From Saprospiraceae bacterium UBA2329 (GTDB lineage: Bacteria; Bacteroidota; Bacteroidia; Chitinophagales; Saprospiraceae), in the NCBI GenBank assembly GCA_002344975.1, contig DDUV01000008.1, positions 79,929 through 96,580 on the forward strand: a stretch of DNA of 16,652 nucleotides. Reading direction: 5' to 3'. Positions within the stretch are counted from its first letter, which is position 1, and each line of letters opens with the position of its first letter. Shown one piece after another: positions 7,887 through 14,580 of the stretch. The translations under genes were made by a program, and so were the position numbers. The notes beneath the pieces were generated by a model. The model saw only the letters and a list, made by a program, of their open reading frames with translations, was not told the origin of the DNA and did no database searches.

Positions 7887-8195
7887 TTAATCTTCTTCTT
7901 CTTCCGGCATTTCGGTGACGTTGTTCTTCACCTGATCTACAAACACTTTGGCCGGTTTGAAGGAAGGAATAAAGTGTTCTGGAATTTCAATGGCTTCGTT
8001 GCGCTTGATGTGACGACCGATTTTCTTGGCACGTCTCTTAATAACGAAGCTACCGAAACCGCGAATGTAAACGTTTTCGCCTCCTGCAAGGGAGCCTTTT
8101 ACTTCTTTGAAGAAAGTTTCCAGTGCGACCAGCACATCAACTTTGGCTACTCCTGTCTTTTCGGAGATGGCATTTACCAGATCGGCCTTTCTCAT
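7887..8195 (-). CDS. HU/IHF-family DNA-binding protein
   Basis: This 102-residue nucleoid protein bends DNA as a dimer. The helical N-terminus (MRKADLVNAISEKTGV) is followed by the family signature NVYIRGFGSF at 41-50. The usual RNPxTG arm tip is replaced by GRHIKRNEAIEIP, and the conserved return strand IPSFKPAKVF (76-85) follows. The C-terminus extends past the usual length of about 90 residues into an acidic tail (MPEEEED), a feature of some Bacteroidota HU-like proteins. The ATG at 8195 is the first in frame and fits the family N-terminus exactly. It heads the minus-strand group with the TPR gene 28 bases downstream. A promoter with a dyad in its spacer lies about 60 bases upstream. Whether it acts as HU or as a sequence-preferring IHF-like protein cannot be told. 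Confidence 0.93.
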   Translation of the reverse strand: MRKADLVNAISEKTGVAKVDVLVALETFFKEVKGSLAGGENVYIRGFGSFVIKRRAKKIGRHIKRNEAIEIPEHFIPSFKPAKVFVDQVKNNVTEMPEEEED

Positions 8196-8256
8196 CGTTA
8201 TAAATTGGTTTATAATAAGTTATGAAAAGAAAACCACCGCTTTTTCAAGCGAGACG

Positions 8257-8288
8257 CAAATGTCGGAATATTTCCCGGATTCCGGCAA
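8257..8288 (-). promoter_or_regulatory. Candidate promoter of the HU gene with an inverted repeat in its spacer
   Basis: On the minus strand TTG (8288-8286) is followed by 21 bases and then GACATTTG (8264-8257), one mismatch from TAnnTTTG. Transcription would start near 8250, giving a leader of about 55 bases. The spacer holds a perfect inverted repeat, CGGAAT (8264-8269) and ATTCCG (8279-8284). A small hairpin, CGCTT/AAGCG at 8238-8251, lies in the leader. Confidence 0.5.
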
Positions 8289-8391
8289 GAAAAAATGAGG
8301 TTAATTTTCAGCACTTTGTGTTTAATTTTCCTCAAAGAACCGCAAAACCTATGAATTGCAAAGATGTTGAATGATAAAAATCAAGTTTTTA

Positions 8392-8422
8392 TTGGTTATT
8401 TCAAATATGCGACTTACTTTTG
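8392..8422 (+). promoter_or_regulatory. Strong Bacteroidota promoter for the 8443 gene
   Basis: TTG at 8392-8394, a 20-base spacer, and a perfect TAnnTTTG (TACTTTTG) at 8415-8422. Transcription should begin near 8429, about 14 bases before the ATG at 8443. This rules out the upstream in-frame starts at 8371 and 8407 for this promoter. Confidence 0.75.
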
Positions 8423-8442
8423 AAACAAATTTTGTTGAACTT

Positions 8443-9156
8443 ATGAAAAAACAAGCTACGCACCGCATGTATAATGTGCCCGATGCCGAGCTGTATGTAC
8501 AATGTATGGAGCGCATCCGATACGCTTACCGAGACATAGACCGCTTTGTGCCGTACTCTTATGACCTCGAACGGCTTCGGGCTTTTGGGGCGCTGTGCGA
8601 ACGTTTCAACGCCATGCCCGACGATGACGAAATGGTGGGCGACCAGATGCTGATGACCGAAAAGAAGGACGATGCCGCCGAGCGACTCAAAACAGCCATC
8701 CGTAGCCTCATGACACGGGTGGAAATCAAATTCAACAACAGAAGCGGGCGCTATCGGAAGTTCGGCACGGCTAAAATGGGCGATATGTCCGATGCTCAAT
8801 TGTTGTTCTGTGGAAGAAGAGTAGCTCGGGTAGCCCGGCAACAAATGGACTTTTTGGCAGATACCGGCATGAATGAAACCATCATTCAACGCGTGACGGA
8901 TGCGTGCCGGGACTTTGAAACAGCTCTGAACATCCAGCAAGACCGTATTGCCGACCGGGACATCGCCGTTGAAAACCGCACCGAACAAGGCAATAAAATG
9001 TATCAGGAATTGGTAGTGCTTTGCAATATCGGCAAAGACATCTGGGCTGATACCGACCCAGTCAAATACGAGAACTACTGTATCTACGAGAGCAACAATC
9101 ACCAAAAGATTGCCCGTAAGGAGAGGGAAAAATCCGCCGTGGCGTCTAAGGAATGA
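8443..9156 (+). CDS. Uncharacterised helical protein
   Basis: I do not recognise a named family. The 237-residue product has no signal peptide, membrane segment or zinc motif, so it is probably cytoplasmic. It is rich in charged residues and looks largely helical. A central segment has a basic stretch (KFNNRSGRYRKFGTAKMGD), and a helix with paired arginines follows (CGRRVARVARQQMDFLAD). The C-terminal third holds NKMYQELVVLCNIGKDIW, then DPVKYENYCIYES, and ends in a charged tail (KIARKEREKSAVASKE). I recall a similar GK-x-IW...KY-x-x-Y-x-IY ending in other Bacteroidota hypothetical proteins; this is memory, not a search. The ATG at 8443 is chosen because a near-perfect promoter at 8392-8422 starts transcription just upstream. 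It is divergent from HU and ends 6 bases from the convergent M1 peptidase stop. Confidence 0.75.
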   Translation: MKKQATHRMYNVPDAELYVQCMERIRYAYRDIDRFVPYSYDLERLRAFGALCERFNAMPDDDEMVGDQMLMTEKKDDAAERLKTAIRSLMTRVEIKFNNRSGRYRKFGTAKMGDMSDAQLLFCGRRVARVARQQMDFLADTGMNETIIQRVTDACRDFETALNIQQDRIADRDIAVENRTEQGNKMYQELVVLCNIGKDIWADTDPVKYENYCIYESNNHQKIARKEREKSAVASKE

Positions 9157-9162
9157 TGCCAA

Positions 9163-11028
9163 TCAAGGCTTCCATTCATTGTTTGCCCTGTTTACATCGG
9201 CCATTCTGCCGGTAGGGTCTATCACCACCTTGGCTATGTCCTTGTGCCTCACAGGTACAGACCATTGATAATAAGGCTCAACCCAGGGCCAAGCTTCTGT
9301 TTTTTCAAAACCATCCCACCCTGAATCTGAGGGTTTTCCGCCCCGCATCATACACAGAGGGATGTGATAGCGCATCGTTTGGCCGTCGTTGAGCGTGATT
9401 TCCACGTCCACAGGCATAGGCATGGCGCCCTTCCGGTGCAGGCGAATGATGGAGGACTTGCTGCGGTCGGCTTCTACGGCGGCTACTATATAATCTATGG
9501 TGTGCGTAGAATACACCCAATAGTCGAGATACCAATCCAATTCGAGGCCGGAAGCGCGTTCCATGACCCGGATGAAATCTTTATCATCGGGGTGCTTGAA
9601 TTTCCATGTATCGAAATAACGGAGCAAGCCGGCATTGAATGCCTCCAGCCCGATGAGGTAGGACAACTGCGAGAGGAAGACCGAACCTTTATTGTAACTG
9701 GCCACGCCATAGGCCGTATTGGTTTGGAAATGATCCGAAGGCGTGCTGAGCGCTTCTTCCCAATCGCTGAGGGCGATATTTACATAGCCCTGGTAATCAG
9801 GTTTGTGCGGCATATTTGATACGCTCCTTCCCGGCAACAGCTTCTCTCCGGCCAGATGATTCATCACTTCCGAAGATGCAAAGTTTACAAAACCCTCATC
9901 CATCCATGCGTAACGCGCCTCGTTGGTGCTCAGTACCATCGGATACCAGCAGTGCATCAGTTCGTGTACCGATACGCCCACCAAGCTGTTGAGGGGTCTG
10001 TTTCCGGTGATGAGCGTAGCCATAGGATATTCCATGCCGCCGTCGCCGCCCTGAATGAAGGCGTACTCAGGGTAAGGATATTGACCGAAGCGCGCATTGA
10101 TGTAATCGAACGCCCGATCCATGATGGCCGGCAGCCGGCTCCATGCCTGAGTTGCTTCGCCGGGCTGGTAGAAAAAGCGCAGCACCGTACCGTCCGCTCT
10201 TGTGAGGGCAGTGTGTTCATAATCCGGATCGGCGGCCCATACGAAATCGTTGACGTTTTCGGCTTTGAAATGCCATTGCAAGCGGCGGGGAAGGTTCTTG
10301 GGGGCTTCCTCCGGTCGGCAATAGCCATGCCCGATTTCGGTGGGATTTTGCAGTATGCCGGTAGCAGCTACTACAAAATCGCTGTCAATGGTGATGCGCA
10401 CATTGAAATCTCCAAACACGCCATAGAACTCCCTGCCTATGTAATCGTCGGCATGCCAGCCGTGACGGTCGTAAGCACAGACTTTGGGATACCATTGCGC
10501 CATAGAGTAACTGATACCCTCGGCATTGTTGCGTCCATTGCGGCGTATTTGCACGGGTACCTGCGATTCAAAGGTCATATCCAACTTCACTGTTTCGCCG
10601 GGCATAAGAGGCTCATTCAGCGATACTTCCAGAATAGTGCCACGAACGGTCCAGTTGCGCAGTTCCTGATCGTTCTGCCTCATTTTCAACACTTTAGTAA
10701 AGCCGATTTCATTGGGTTTGAGCTTAGAAATGCGCCCCCCCACTCTGGAGTCGGAATCGGATATATTGCGGGAACGCATATCCATCATGCTCCCCGGCTG
10801 AAAAGCATTGAGATAGAGATGATAGAAGACGCGGTGCAGTGTATCGGGCGATTGGTTATGGTAATGCAAGACCTGCTCCCCGTCGAAGCGATGTTTTTTG
10901 GTATCGAACCCAATGCTCATGTCGTAGTTGACGCGTTGTTGCCAATAGCCTGTACCTGGTTGTCCGCTTGCCATGAGGGCGCTGTAAAGTAGGGCCGTCA
11001 GTGAGACAGCTCTGATCATCTTGGTCAT
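9163..11028 (-). CDS. M1-family zinc metallopeptidase, exported
   Basis: This 621-residue probable aminopeptidase should act outside the cytoplasm. Residues 1-22 form a signal peptide (MTKMIRAVSLTALLYSALMA). An N-terminal beta domain leads to the substrate-binding GGMEYP motif at 330-335, the counterpart of the family's GxMEN. The zinc site is HELMH (355-359), with the third ligand E378 in WMDEGF at the expected spacing of 18 residues. Y445 in YNKG lies where the family's catalytic tyrosine is found. All key residues are intact. The protein is shorter than full four-domain aminopeptidase N and resembles the M1 peptidases common in Bacteroidota. The C-terminal domain is beta-rich and there is no type IX tail, so a periplasmic place is likely. 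It follows a 47-residue membrane protein by 20 bases and is probably co-transcribed. Met4 is an alternative start. Confidence 0.9.
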   Translation of the reverse strand: MTKMIRAVSLTALLYSALMASGQPGTGYWQQRVNYDMSIGFDTKKHRFDGEQVLHYHNQSPDTLHRVFYHLYLNAFQPGSMMDMRSRNISDSDSRVGGRISKLKPNEIGFTKVLKMRQNDQELRNWTVRGTILEVSLNEPLMPGETVKLDMTFESQVPVQIRRNGRNNAEGISYSMAQWYPKVCAYDRHGWHADDYIGREFYGVFGDFNVRITIDSDFVVAATGILQNPTEIGHGYCRPEEAPKNLPRRLQWHFKAENVNDFVWAADPDYEHTALTRADGTVLRFFYQPGEATQAWSRLPAIMDRAFDYINARFGQYPYPEYAFIQGGDGGMEYPMATLITGNRPLNSLVGVSVHELMHCWYPMVLSTNEARYAWMDEGFVNFASSEVMNHLAGEKLLPGRSVSNMPHKPDYQGYVNIALSDWEEALSTPSDHFQTNTAYGVASYNKGSVFLSQLSYLIGLEAFNAGLLRYFDTWKFKHPDDKDFIRVMERASGLELDWYLDYWVYSTHTIDYIVAAVEADRSKSSIIRLHRKGAMPMPVDVEITLNDGQTMRYHIPLCMMRGGKPSDSGWDGFEKTEAWPWVEPYYQWSVPVRHKDIAKVVIDPTGRMADVNRANNEWKP

Positions 11029-11048
11029 TCTTGGAAATGTTGTGGTCG

Positions 11049-11192
11049 TTAAATATTCGGAGTATCGCGCTGTTTTCTAAGCACTGCTCTGAGCATGATA
11101 ATGAACAGAATGGCCAGTACGGCAAAGGGCAGCCAACTGCCAATCTGGTGTCCGATCTGATAGCCTGCCGAGGTGGTATCTACTCCTTCCAT
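11049..11192 (-). CDS. Small single-pass membrane protein, 47 residues
   Basis: This short frame reads MEGVDTTSAGYQIGHQIGSW, then the hydrophobic run LPFAVLAILFIIML, then a basic tail (RAVLRKQRDTPNI). Polar N-terminus, one membrane helix at about 20-38 and positive residues just after it predict an N-out, C-in inner-membrane protein. The stop lies 20 bases before the M1 peptidase start on the same strand, which supports a two-gene operon. No known domain is recognised. The main evidence is the coherent segment order, the ATG start and the spacing. It might help fold or place the exported peptidase, but that is only a guess from position. Confidence 0.62.
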   Translation of the reverse strand: MEGVDTTSAGYQIGHQIGSWLPFAVLAILFIIMLRAVLRKQRDTPNI

Positions 11193-11366
11193 TGTGATGC
11201 TGAATGATGTGGCAATAATAAGTCATTTAATCAGCAAAAGTTGAGTAAAGGGTCCATTCCTTTCGTATTCTTCCCCGAAAAGTCGGTTCTTGTACTTATT
11301 TTCATCGGCGTTTGTCCCGGCATAGTCGAATAAAAGTAGATATCCCAACAGAGTGCAGGCATTTTT

Positions 11367-12095
11367 GTGAGCAAAAAGCAGCAATTGGACATTCAACGCA
11401 AAGCGGCCGACTGGGCCGGAGAACTCATTAAAGATCGTTTTATGGAAAACAACATTCATTCCGAGCGCAACAAGCACGCCGAGACCATCATTCGCAACCA
11501 CATTTTGTGGTCTATGGGCGCCAGTTTTCTCATCCCTATACCTGTGGCCGACATTTTTGCCGTCAGCGCGCTTCAGCTTGACATGATTCGGCAATTGTGC
11601 AGGGTTTACAATGTCGACTTTGCCGAAACACAGGGTAAAGCTGTTGTTACATCCCTCACATCGAGCACTTTAGCGAAAGTAGGAGCGAGGAGCCTTATCA
11701 AAATCATTCCCGGTATCGGGCAATTGGTAGGAGGCGTGGCTACTTCTGTTTTCAACGGCGCTTCCACTTACGCGCTGGGCGAGGTGTTCAAAAAACACTT
11801 CGAGTCGGGAGGAACCATATTGGATTTTGATACGGACCGGCTCAAAAAATTCTATCAGGAGAAGTTTGAAAAAGGCAAAAAAGTGGCCGAACAATTGAAG
11901 AAGGATCAGGAAGCCAAAAAGGCCGCCGAGAATGCTGCACCTGCCGCCGCTTCAGGTCCGTCTGCTCCTTCGCCTGCCGCCGCCCAGCCATCTGCCGCGG
12001 ATCGCCTTCGGGAATTGGCCGAGCTTAAAAACCAGGGAATTATCTCCGAAGAAGAGTTTGAACAAATGAAAAAGCGCGTTATAGAGAGTTTTTAA
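11367..12095 (+). CDS. DUF697-family protein with C-terminal SHOCT domain
   Basis: This 242-residue protein has a DUF697 (YcjF-like) core at about 37-150, with ETIIRNHILWSMGASFLIPI, then PVADIFAVSALQLDMIRQL. A glycine-rich hydrophobic stretch (IPGIGQLVGGVATSVFNGA) at 114-132 probably touches or crosses the membrane. A charged helix (157-186) and an Ala/Pro linker (187-211) lead to a SHOCT domain at 212-242 (LRELAELKNQGIISEEEFEQ). SHOCT often sits at the end of multidomain proteins and may mediate oligomerisation. In other bacteria DUF697 is often fused to or beside a GTPase; none is seen here. The frame starts with GTG at 11367 (VSKKQQL read as MSKKQQL). An ATG at 11442 would leave the DUF697 core but remove a helical lead. 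No clear promoter was found. A strong terminator follows. Confidence 0.85.
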   Translation: MSKKQQLDIQRKAADWAGELIKDRFMENNIHSERNKHAETIIRNHILWSMGASFLIPIPVADIFAVSALQLDMIRQLCRVYNVDFAETQGKAVVTSLTSSTLAKVGARSLIKIIPGIGQLVGGVATSVFNGASTYALGEVFKKHFESGGTILDFDTDRLKKFYQEKFEKGKKVAEQLKKDQEAKKAAENAAPAAASGPSAPSPAAAQPSAADRLRELAELKNQGIISEEEFEQMKKRVIESF

Positions 12096-12125
12096 GCGCT
12101 CAGACCATATCAAATTAGTCTAAAG

Positions 12126-12168
12126 AATCCCCGACGGATAGTACATCCATCGGGGATTTCTATTTTAA
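12126..12168 (+). terminator. Intrinsic terminator of the DUF697 gene
   Basis: A 14-base-pair stem with one mismatch pairs 12126-12139 (AATCCCCGACGGAT) with 12145-12158 (ATCCATCGGGGATT) around the loop AGTAC. TCTATTTT follows. It lies 30 bases after the stop codon. Confidence 0.9.
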
Positions 12169-12444
12169 ATCATTGATTCTATGCAGATTATATCAATTCA
12201 GCACAGACCAAAGCATTTTTTCATCATCGTGTTTTAGAAATGAAAAATGTCACAAAAAAATAGCATTATAACAAATTAAATATTTATAAATGATATTATT
12301 ACAAATAAGTTTTAACATTAATGTTAATAATATTTTTAGTCACGTTTGCTCATTTTTAGTATAAAATAAAATATTAAAACTCTTTTGTTTTGCAGCATTC
12401 TTATCATTAAGTATTTAGTGTTGTTCATAGTGTTTGTTTTTGCT
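12159..12444. other. A+T-rich gene-free gap
   Basis: No open frame of note lies here on either strand. The stretch is much richer in A+T than its neighbours. It holds a perfect 16-base palindrome, TTAACATTAATGTTAA at 12312-12327. Near-consensus -7 elements such as TAAGTTTT (12307-12314) and CACGTTTG (12341-12348) lack a TTG at the right distance. It must nonetheless hold the start of whatever transcript ends at the terminator at 12445-12476, unless that one is a second stop for DUF697 read-through. Confidence 0.5.
12312..12327. repeat. Perfect 16-base palindrome
   Basis: TTAACATTAATGTTAA reads the same on both strands. It stands in the A+T-rich gap upstream of the orphan terminator and pdxH, and could be an operator for a dimeric regulator. 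In A+T-rich DNA such palindromes also arise by chance. Confidence 0.45.
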
Positions 12445-12476
12445 TCCCCTATCCCCCCCGATAGGGGATTTTTTTT
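12445..12476 (+). terminator. Strong intrinsic terminator with no gene before it
   Basis: A perfect 9-base-pair stem, TCCCCTATC (12445-12453) with GATAGGGGA (12460-12468), has a CCCCCC loop and is followed directly by eight T (12469-12476). It works only in the plus direction. No coding frame precedes it for about 350 bases, and pdxH starts 66 bases later. It may end a small RNA, act as a leader terminator of pdxH, or back up the DUF697 terminator. Confidence 0.85.
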
Positions 12477-12542
12477 GCCAACTTAATCCTGTTCCACCTT
12501 GTTTCGTCTCCGAATTTCATCTGATAATAAACGCGGAATCTT

Positions 12543-13190
12543 ATGTTATTGGACTTACATCACCTCCGGGAAGAGTATGCCGAACGCAAGCTGGATGCTT
12601 CGGAGGCTCACACAGACCCCTTCATTCAATTGCAGCAATGGCTCAATGATGCGCTTATGGCAGAGCTGCCCGAACCCAATGCCATGACCTTGGCCACATG
12701 TACAAAGGAGGGTATCCCTTCCGCCAGAGTGGTGCTGCTAAAAGGCGTCGATCGCTCCGGGCTGGATTTTTACACCAATTACCACAGTCGCAAAGGGCGT
12801 GAAATAGATGAAAACCCGCATGTTGCTGTTACTTTTTTGTGGCTGGGCTTACAACGTCAGGTGCGCGTGGAGGGCGTTGTGGAAAAACTGCCCCGCGAAC
12901 AATCGGAATTGTATTTCCAAAGCCGGCCTTTGGGCAGTCGCATAGGCGCCGCCGCATCTCCGCAAAGCGAGGTGGTGGACAGAGCCGTGCTGGAGGCGGA
13001 TTTTATGCGATTACAGGCAGAAGCGGAGGCAGCAGGCGGCACTTTCCCCTGCCCGCCTCACTGGGGTGGATACAAAATTATTCCTTCCCGATTTGAGTTT
13101 TGGCAAGGGCGAATCAGCCGTTTGCACGACCGCTTGGAATATAGCAGAGCCGAGGCCGGAGAATGGCGCATCGTTCGTCTGGCGCCGTAA
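12543..13190 (+). CDS. pdxH: Pyridoxamine/pyridoxine 5'-phosphate oxidase
   Basis: This FMN enzyme oxidises pyridoxamine or pyridoxine 5'-phosphate to pyridoxal 5'-phosphate, in vitamin B6 salvage and synthesis, in the cytoplasm. At 215 residues it is of normal length (E. coli 218). FMN-binding segments are ARVVLLK (61-67) and FYTNYHSRKG (76-85), with QRQVRVEG (104-111). Further family motifs are YFQSRPLGSRIGAAAS (124-139), PPHWGGYKIIPSRFEFWQGR (171-190) and RLHDR (193-197). R193 and H195 match the substrate-phosphate and PLP-binding R197 and H199 of E. coli. The protein ends in the typical RLAP. All key residues are present. The ATG at 12543 suits the family N-terminus (LREEYAERKLD). A terminator hairpin stands 66 bases upstream, and no clear promoter was found between them. 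A tRNA gene with its own promoter follows. Confidence 0.96.
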   Translation: MLLDLHHLREEYAERKLDASEAHTDPFIQLQQWLNDALMAELPEPNAMTLATCTKEGIPSARVVLLKGVDRSGLDFYTNYHSRKGREIDENPHVAVTFLWLGLQRQVRVEGVVEKLPREQSELYFQSRPLGSRIGAAASPQSEVVDRAVLEADFMRLQAEAEAAGGTFPCPPHWGGYKIIPSRFEFWQGRISRLHDRLEYSRAEAGEWRIVRLAP

Positions 13191-13222
13191 GTACGATTCA
13201 AAAAATATTTTCCGAAGAGCTA

Positions 13223-13252
13223 TTGCAAATTATCCATCTTGCTTTATCTTTG
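13223..13252 (+). promoter_or_regulatory. Canonical Bacteroidota promoter of the tRNA gene
   Basis: TTG at 13223-13225, a 19-base spacer, and a perfect TAnnTTTG (TATCTTTG) at 13245-13252. Transcription should start near 13259, leaving a 5' leader of about 50 bases before the tRNA. Confidence 0.8.
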
Positions 13253-13308
13253 CGAAACTTTTTCGGAACCCTCTCCATTTACAGCTCCGAAAAAGCATTT
13301 TTCTCCCC

Positions 13309-13392
13309 GCCCAGATGGTGGAATTGGTAGACACGCTACTTTGAGGGGGTAGTGCTCGCAAGGGTGTGCAGGTTCGAATCCTGTTCTGGGCA
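13309..13392 (+). tRNA. tRNA-Leu (anticodon GAG)
   Basis: An 84-base class II tRNA. The acceptor stem GCCCAGA (13309-13315) pairs with TCTGGGC (13385-13391), with A13392 as discriminator. The anticodon stem CTACT (13336-13340) pairs with GGTAG (13348-13352) around the loop TTGAGGG, giving anticodon GAG at 13343-13345, which reads CUC and CUU. A long variable arm (from 13353) and the T-loop TTCGAAT follow. The body closely resembles E. coli tRNA-Leu(GAG). The terminal CCA is not encoded (CAA follows), so it must be added by CCA-transferase. Confidence 0.96.
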
Positions 13393-13393
13393 C

Positions 13394-13424
13394 AAAAGCC
13401 GTTCCGAATGGAGCGGCTTTTTTT
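13394..13424 (+). terminator. Intrinsic terminator of the tRNA gene
   Basis: AAAAGCCGTTCC (13394-13405) pairs with GGAGCGGCTTTT (13410-13421) in 12 pairs, one of them G-U, around the loop GAAT. The T-run continues to 13424. It begins 2 bases after the tRNA. Confidence 0.88.
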
Positions 13425-13479
13425 ATTGGCTCTATCTTTAAACCCCGCCAAATGTATATCATTGCCTCGCCAAATACGA

Positions 13480-14580
13480 ATGCCCGTGAAGAACTGCCTT
13501 GCCGGCCTGCTGTTGGCCATGCTTTTTCTGACTGCCTGCGACACCTCGCAGCAGCCTCTGCCGCCGCCTGTTTCAAAAACGGTCACCGACGCGCTGGGGC
13601 GCTCAATCTCCGTACCGGGTCAGGCGAACAACGTCATCACCATGCGGGCGGGCGCACTCCGATTGATGCTGTACATGGGGCTGGCCGACAAAGTAGGATT
13701 TATTGAAAAAAACGACCTTGCCAGAGTAGTACCTTACATGATGGCGCATCCCGAACTGAAACAACGGCCCGTCATTGGTGTGAGCAACAATTTCGACCCG
13801 GAGGCCGTGGCGGTTTCGGGTACCTCCTTGATTGTCGGTACTTATATGAGCGAAGAAGAAGCCGACGATTGGACGATAAAAACCGGAAAGCCCGTCTTTT
13901 GCCTCGCTTATGGCGACTTGTACCACCTCAAAACAGACTTTTACAAAAGCCTCACTGCGCTGGGGCAGCTTTTCGACCGCGCACAACGGGCCGACAGCCT
14001 CATTGCTTACATCGAAACCACCATCTCAGAAGTGGGCAAGCGGGCGAAACGTTCACAGCGGCGCGGGCATTCGGCCTACATCGGCGGCATCGCTTTCAAC
14101 GGCGTTCAGGGCATTGCTTCTACCCGCGCTCAGTATCCGCCTTTTGTGTATCTCGGCATTGACAGTCCGGCGGATGCCCTTCCTCACAGTATAGAGAGCA
14201 TCGGCATGGGACAGAAAAATATGCTGATAGATATGGAGCAGCTCATCAGTTGGGACACAGACTATTTATTTTTGGACGCCTCCGGACAGCCTGCCTGGTC
14301 GGAGGAAATCAACAAGCCGGTTCTGGCCCGGCTTCGTGCAAAAAAGCTGCAACAAACCTACGTTTTATTACCCTTCAACTGGCACACCATCAACTATGAG
14401 CATCTGCTGTGCAATATGTGGTTTGTAGGAAAAACCGTCTATCCCGATACTTTTTCAGATGTGAATGTGGAGCAGAAATGCCGCGAAATTTTCACGATGT
14501 TTTATGGCCGCGACATCTACGACGAGGTAAAAGCCACCTATCAGCCTTTTGAAAAACCGAACCCCGATGCACGCCGGTAA
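13480..14580 (+). CDS. ABC importer substrate-binding lipoprotein (FecB/BtuF class)
   Basis: This 366-residue lipoprotein should capture an iron complex, haem or cobalamin in the periplasm and pass it to the permease encoded next. The signal peptide ends in the lipobox LTAC with C20 lipidated. The Peripla_BP_2 pattern follows: TVTDALGRSISVPG (34-47), a helix near RAGALRLMLYMGLADKVGFI (56-75), and the second lobe from about 197 (AYIGGIAFNGVQGIAS). The start is the ATG at 13480. The frame runs back to 13366, but that would begin inside the tRNA and hide the signal peptide. A TATCTTTA at 13433-13440 is a possible -7 element without a matching TTG. Its last 14 bases overlap the permease start. 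The substrate cannot be named: the class is shared by siderophore, haem and cobalamin transporters, and no receptor or synthesis genes lie nearby. Confidence 0.87.
   Translation: MPVKNCLAGLLLAMLFLTACDTSQQPLPPPVSKTVTDALGRSISVPGQANNVITMRAGALRLMLYMGLADKVGFIEKNDLARVVPYMMAHPELKQRPVIGVSNNFDPEAVAVSGTSLIVGTYMSEEEADDWTIKTGKPVFCLAYGDLYHLKTDFYKSLTALGQLFDRAQRADSLIAYIETTISEVGKRAKRSQRRGHSAYIGGIAFNGVQGIASTRAQYPPFVYLGIDSPADALPHSIESIGMGQKNMLIDMEQLISWDTDYLFLDASGQPAWSEEINKPVLARLRAKKLQQTYVLLPFNWHTINYEHLLCNMWFVGKTVYPDTFSDVNVEQKCREIFTMFYGRDIYDEVKATYQPFEKPNPDARR

Noticed and set aside
9856..10992. 378-codon open frame on the plus strand, antisense to the M1 peptidase
   Set aside because: It lies wholly opposite a peptidase with an intact zinc site. 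Its residues show no domain, and it has no promoter or start support. It is a shadow frame.
11223..11594. 123-codon minus-strand frame across the start of the DUF697 gene
   Set aside because: It overlaps the conserved DUF697 core on the other strand and has no known features. The real small gene nearby is the 47-residue frame at 11049-11192.
13366..13479. N-terminal extension of the substrate-binding protein
   Set aside because: It would start inside the tRNA and run through its terminator. The signal peptide and lipobox fit a start at 13480.
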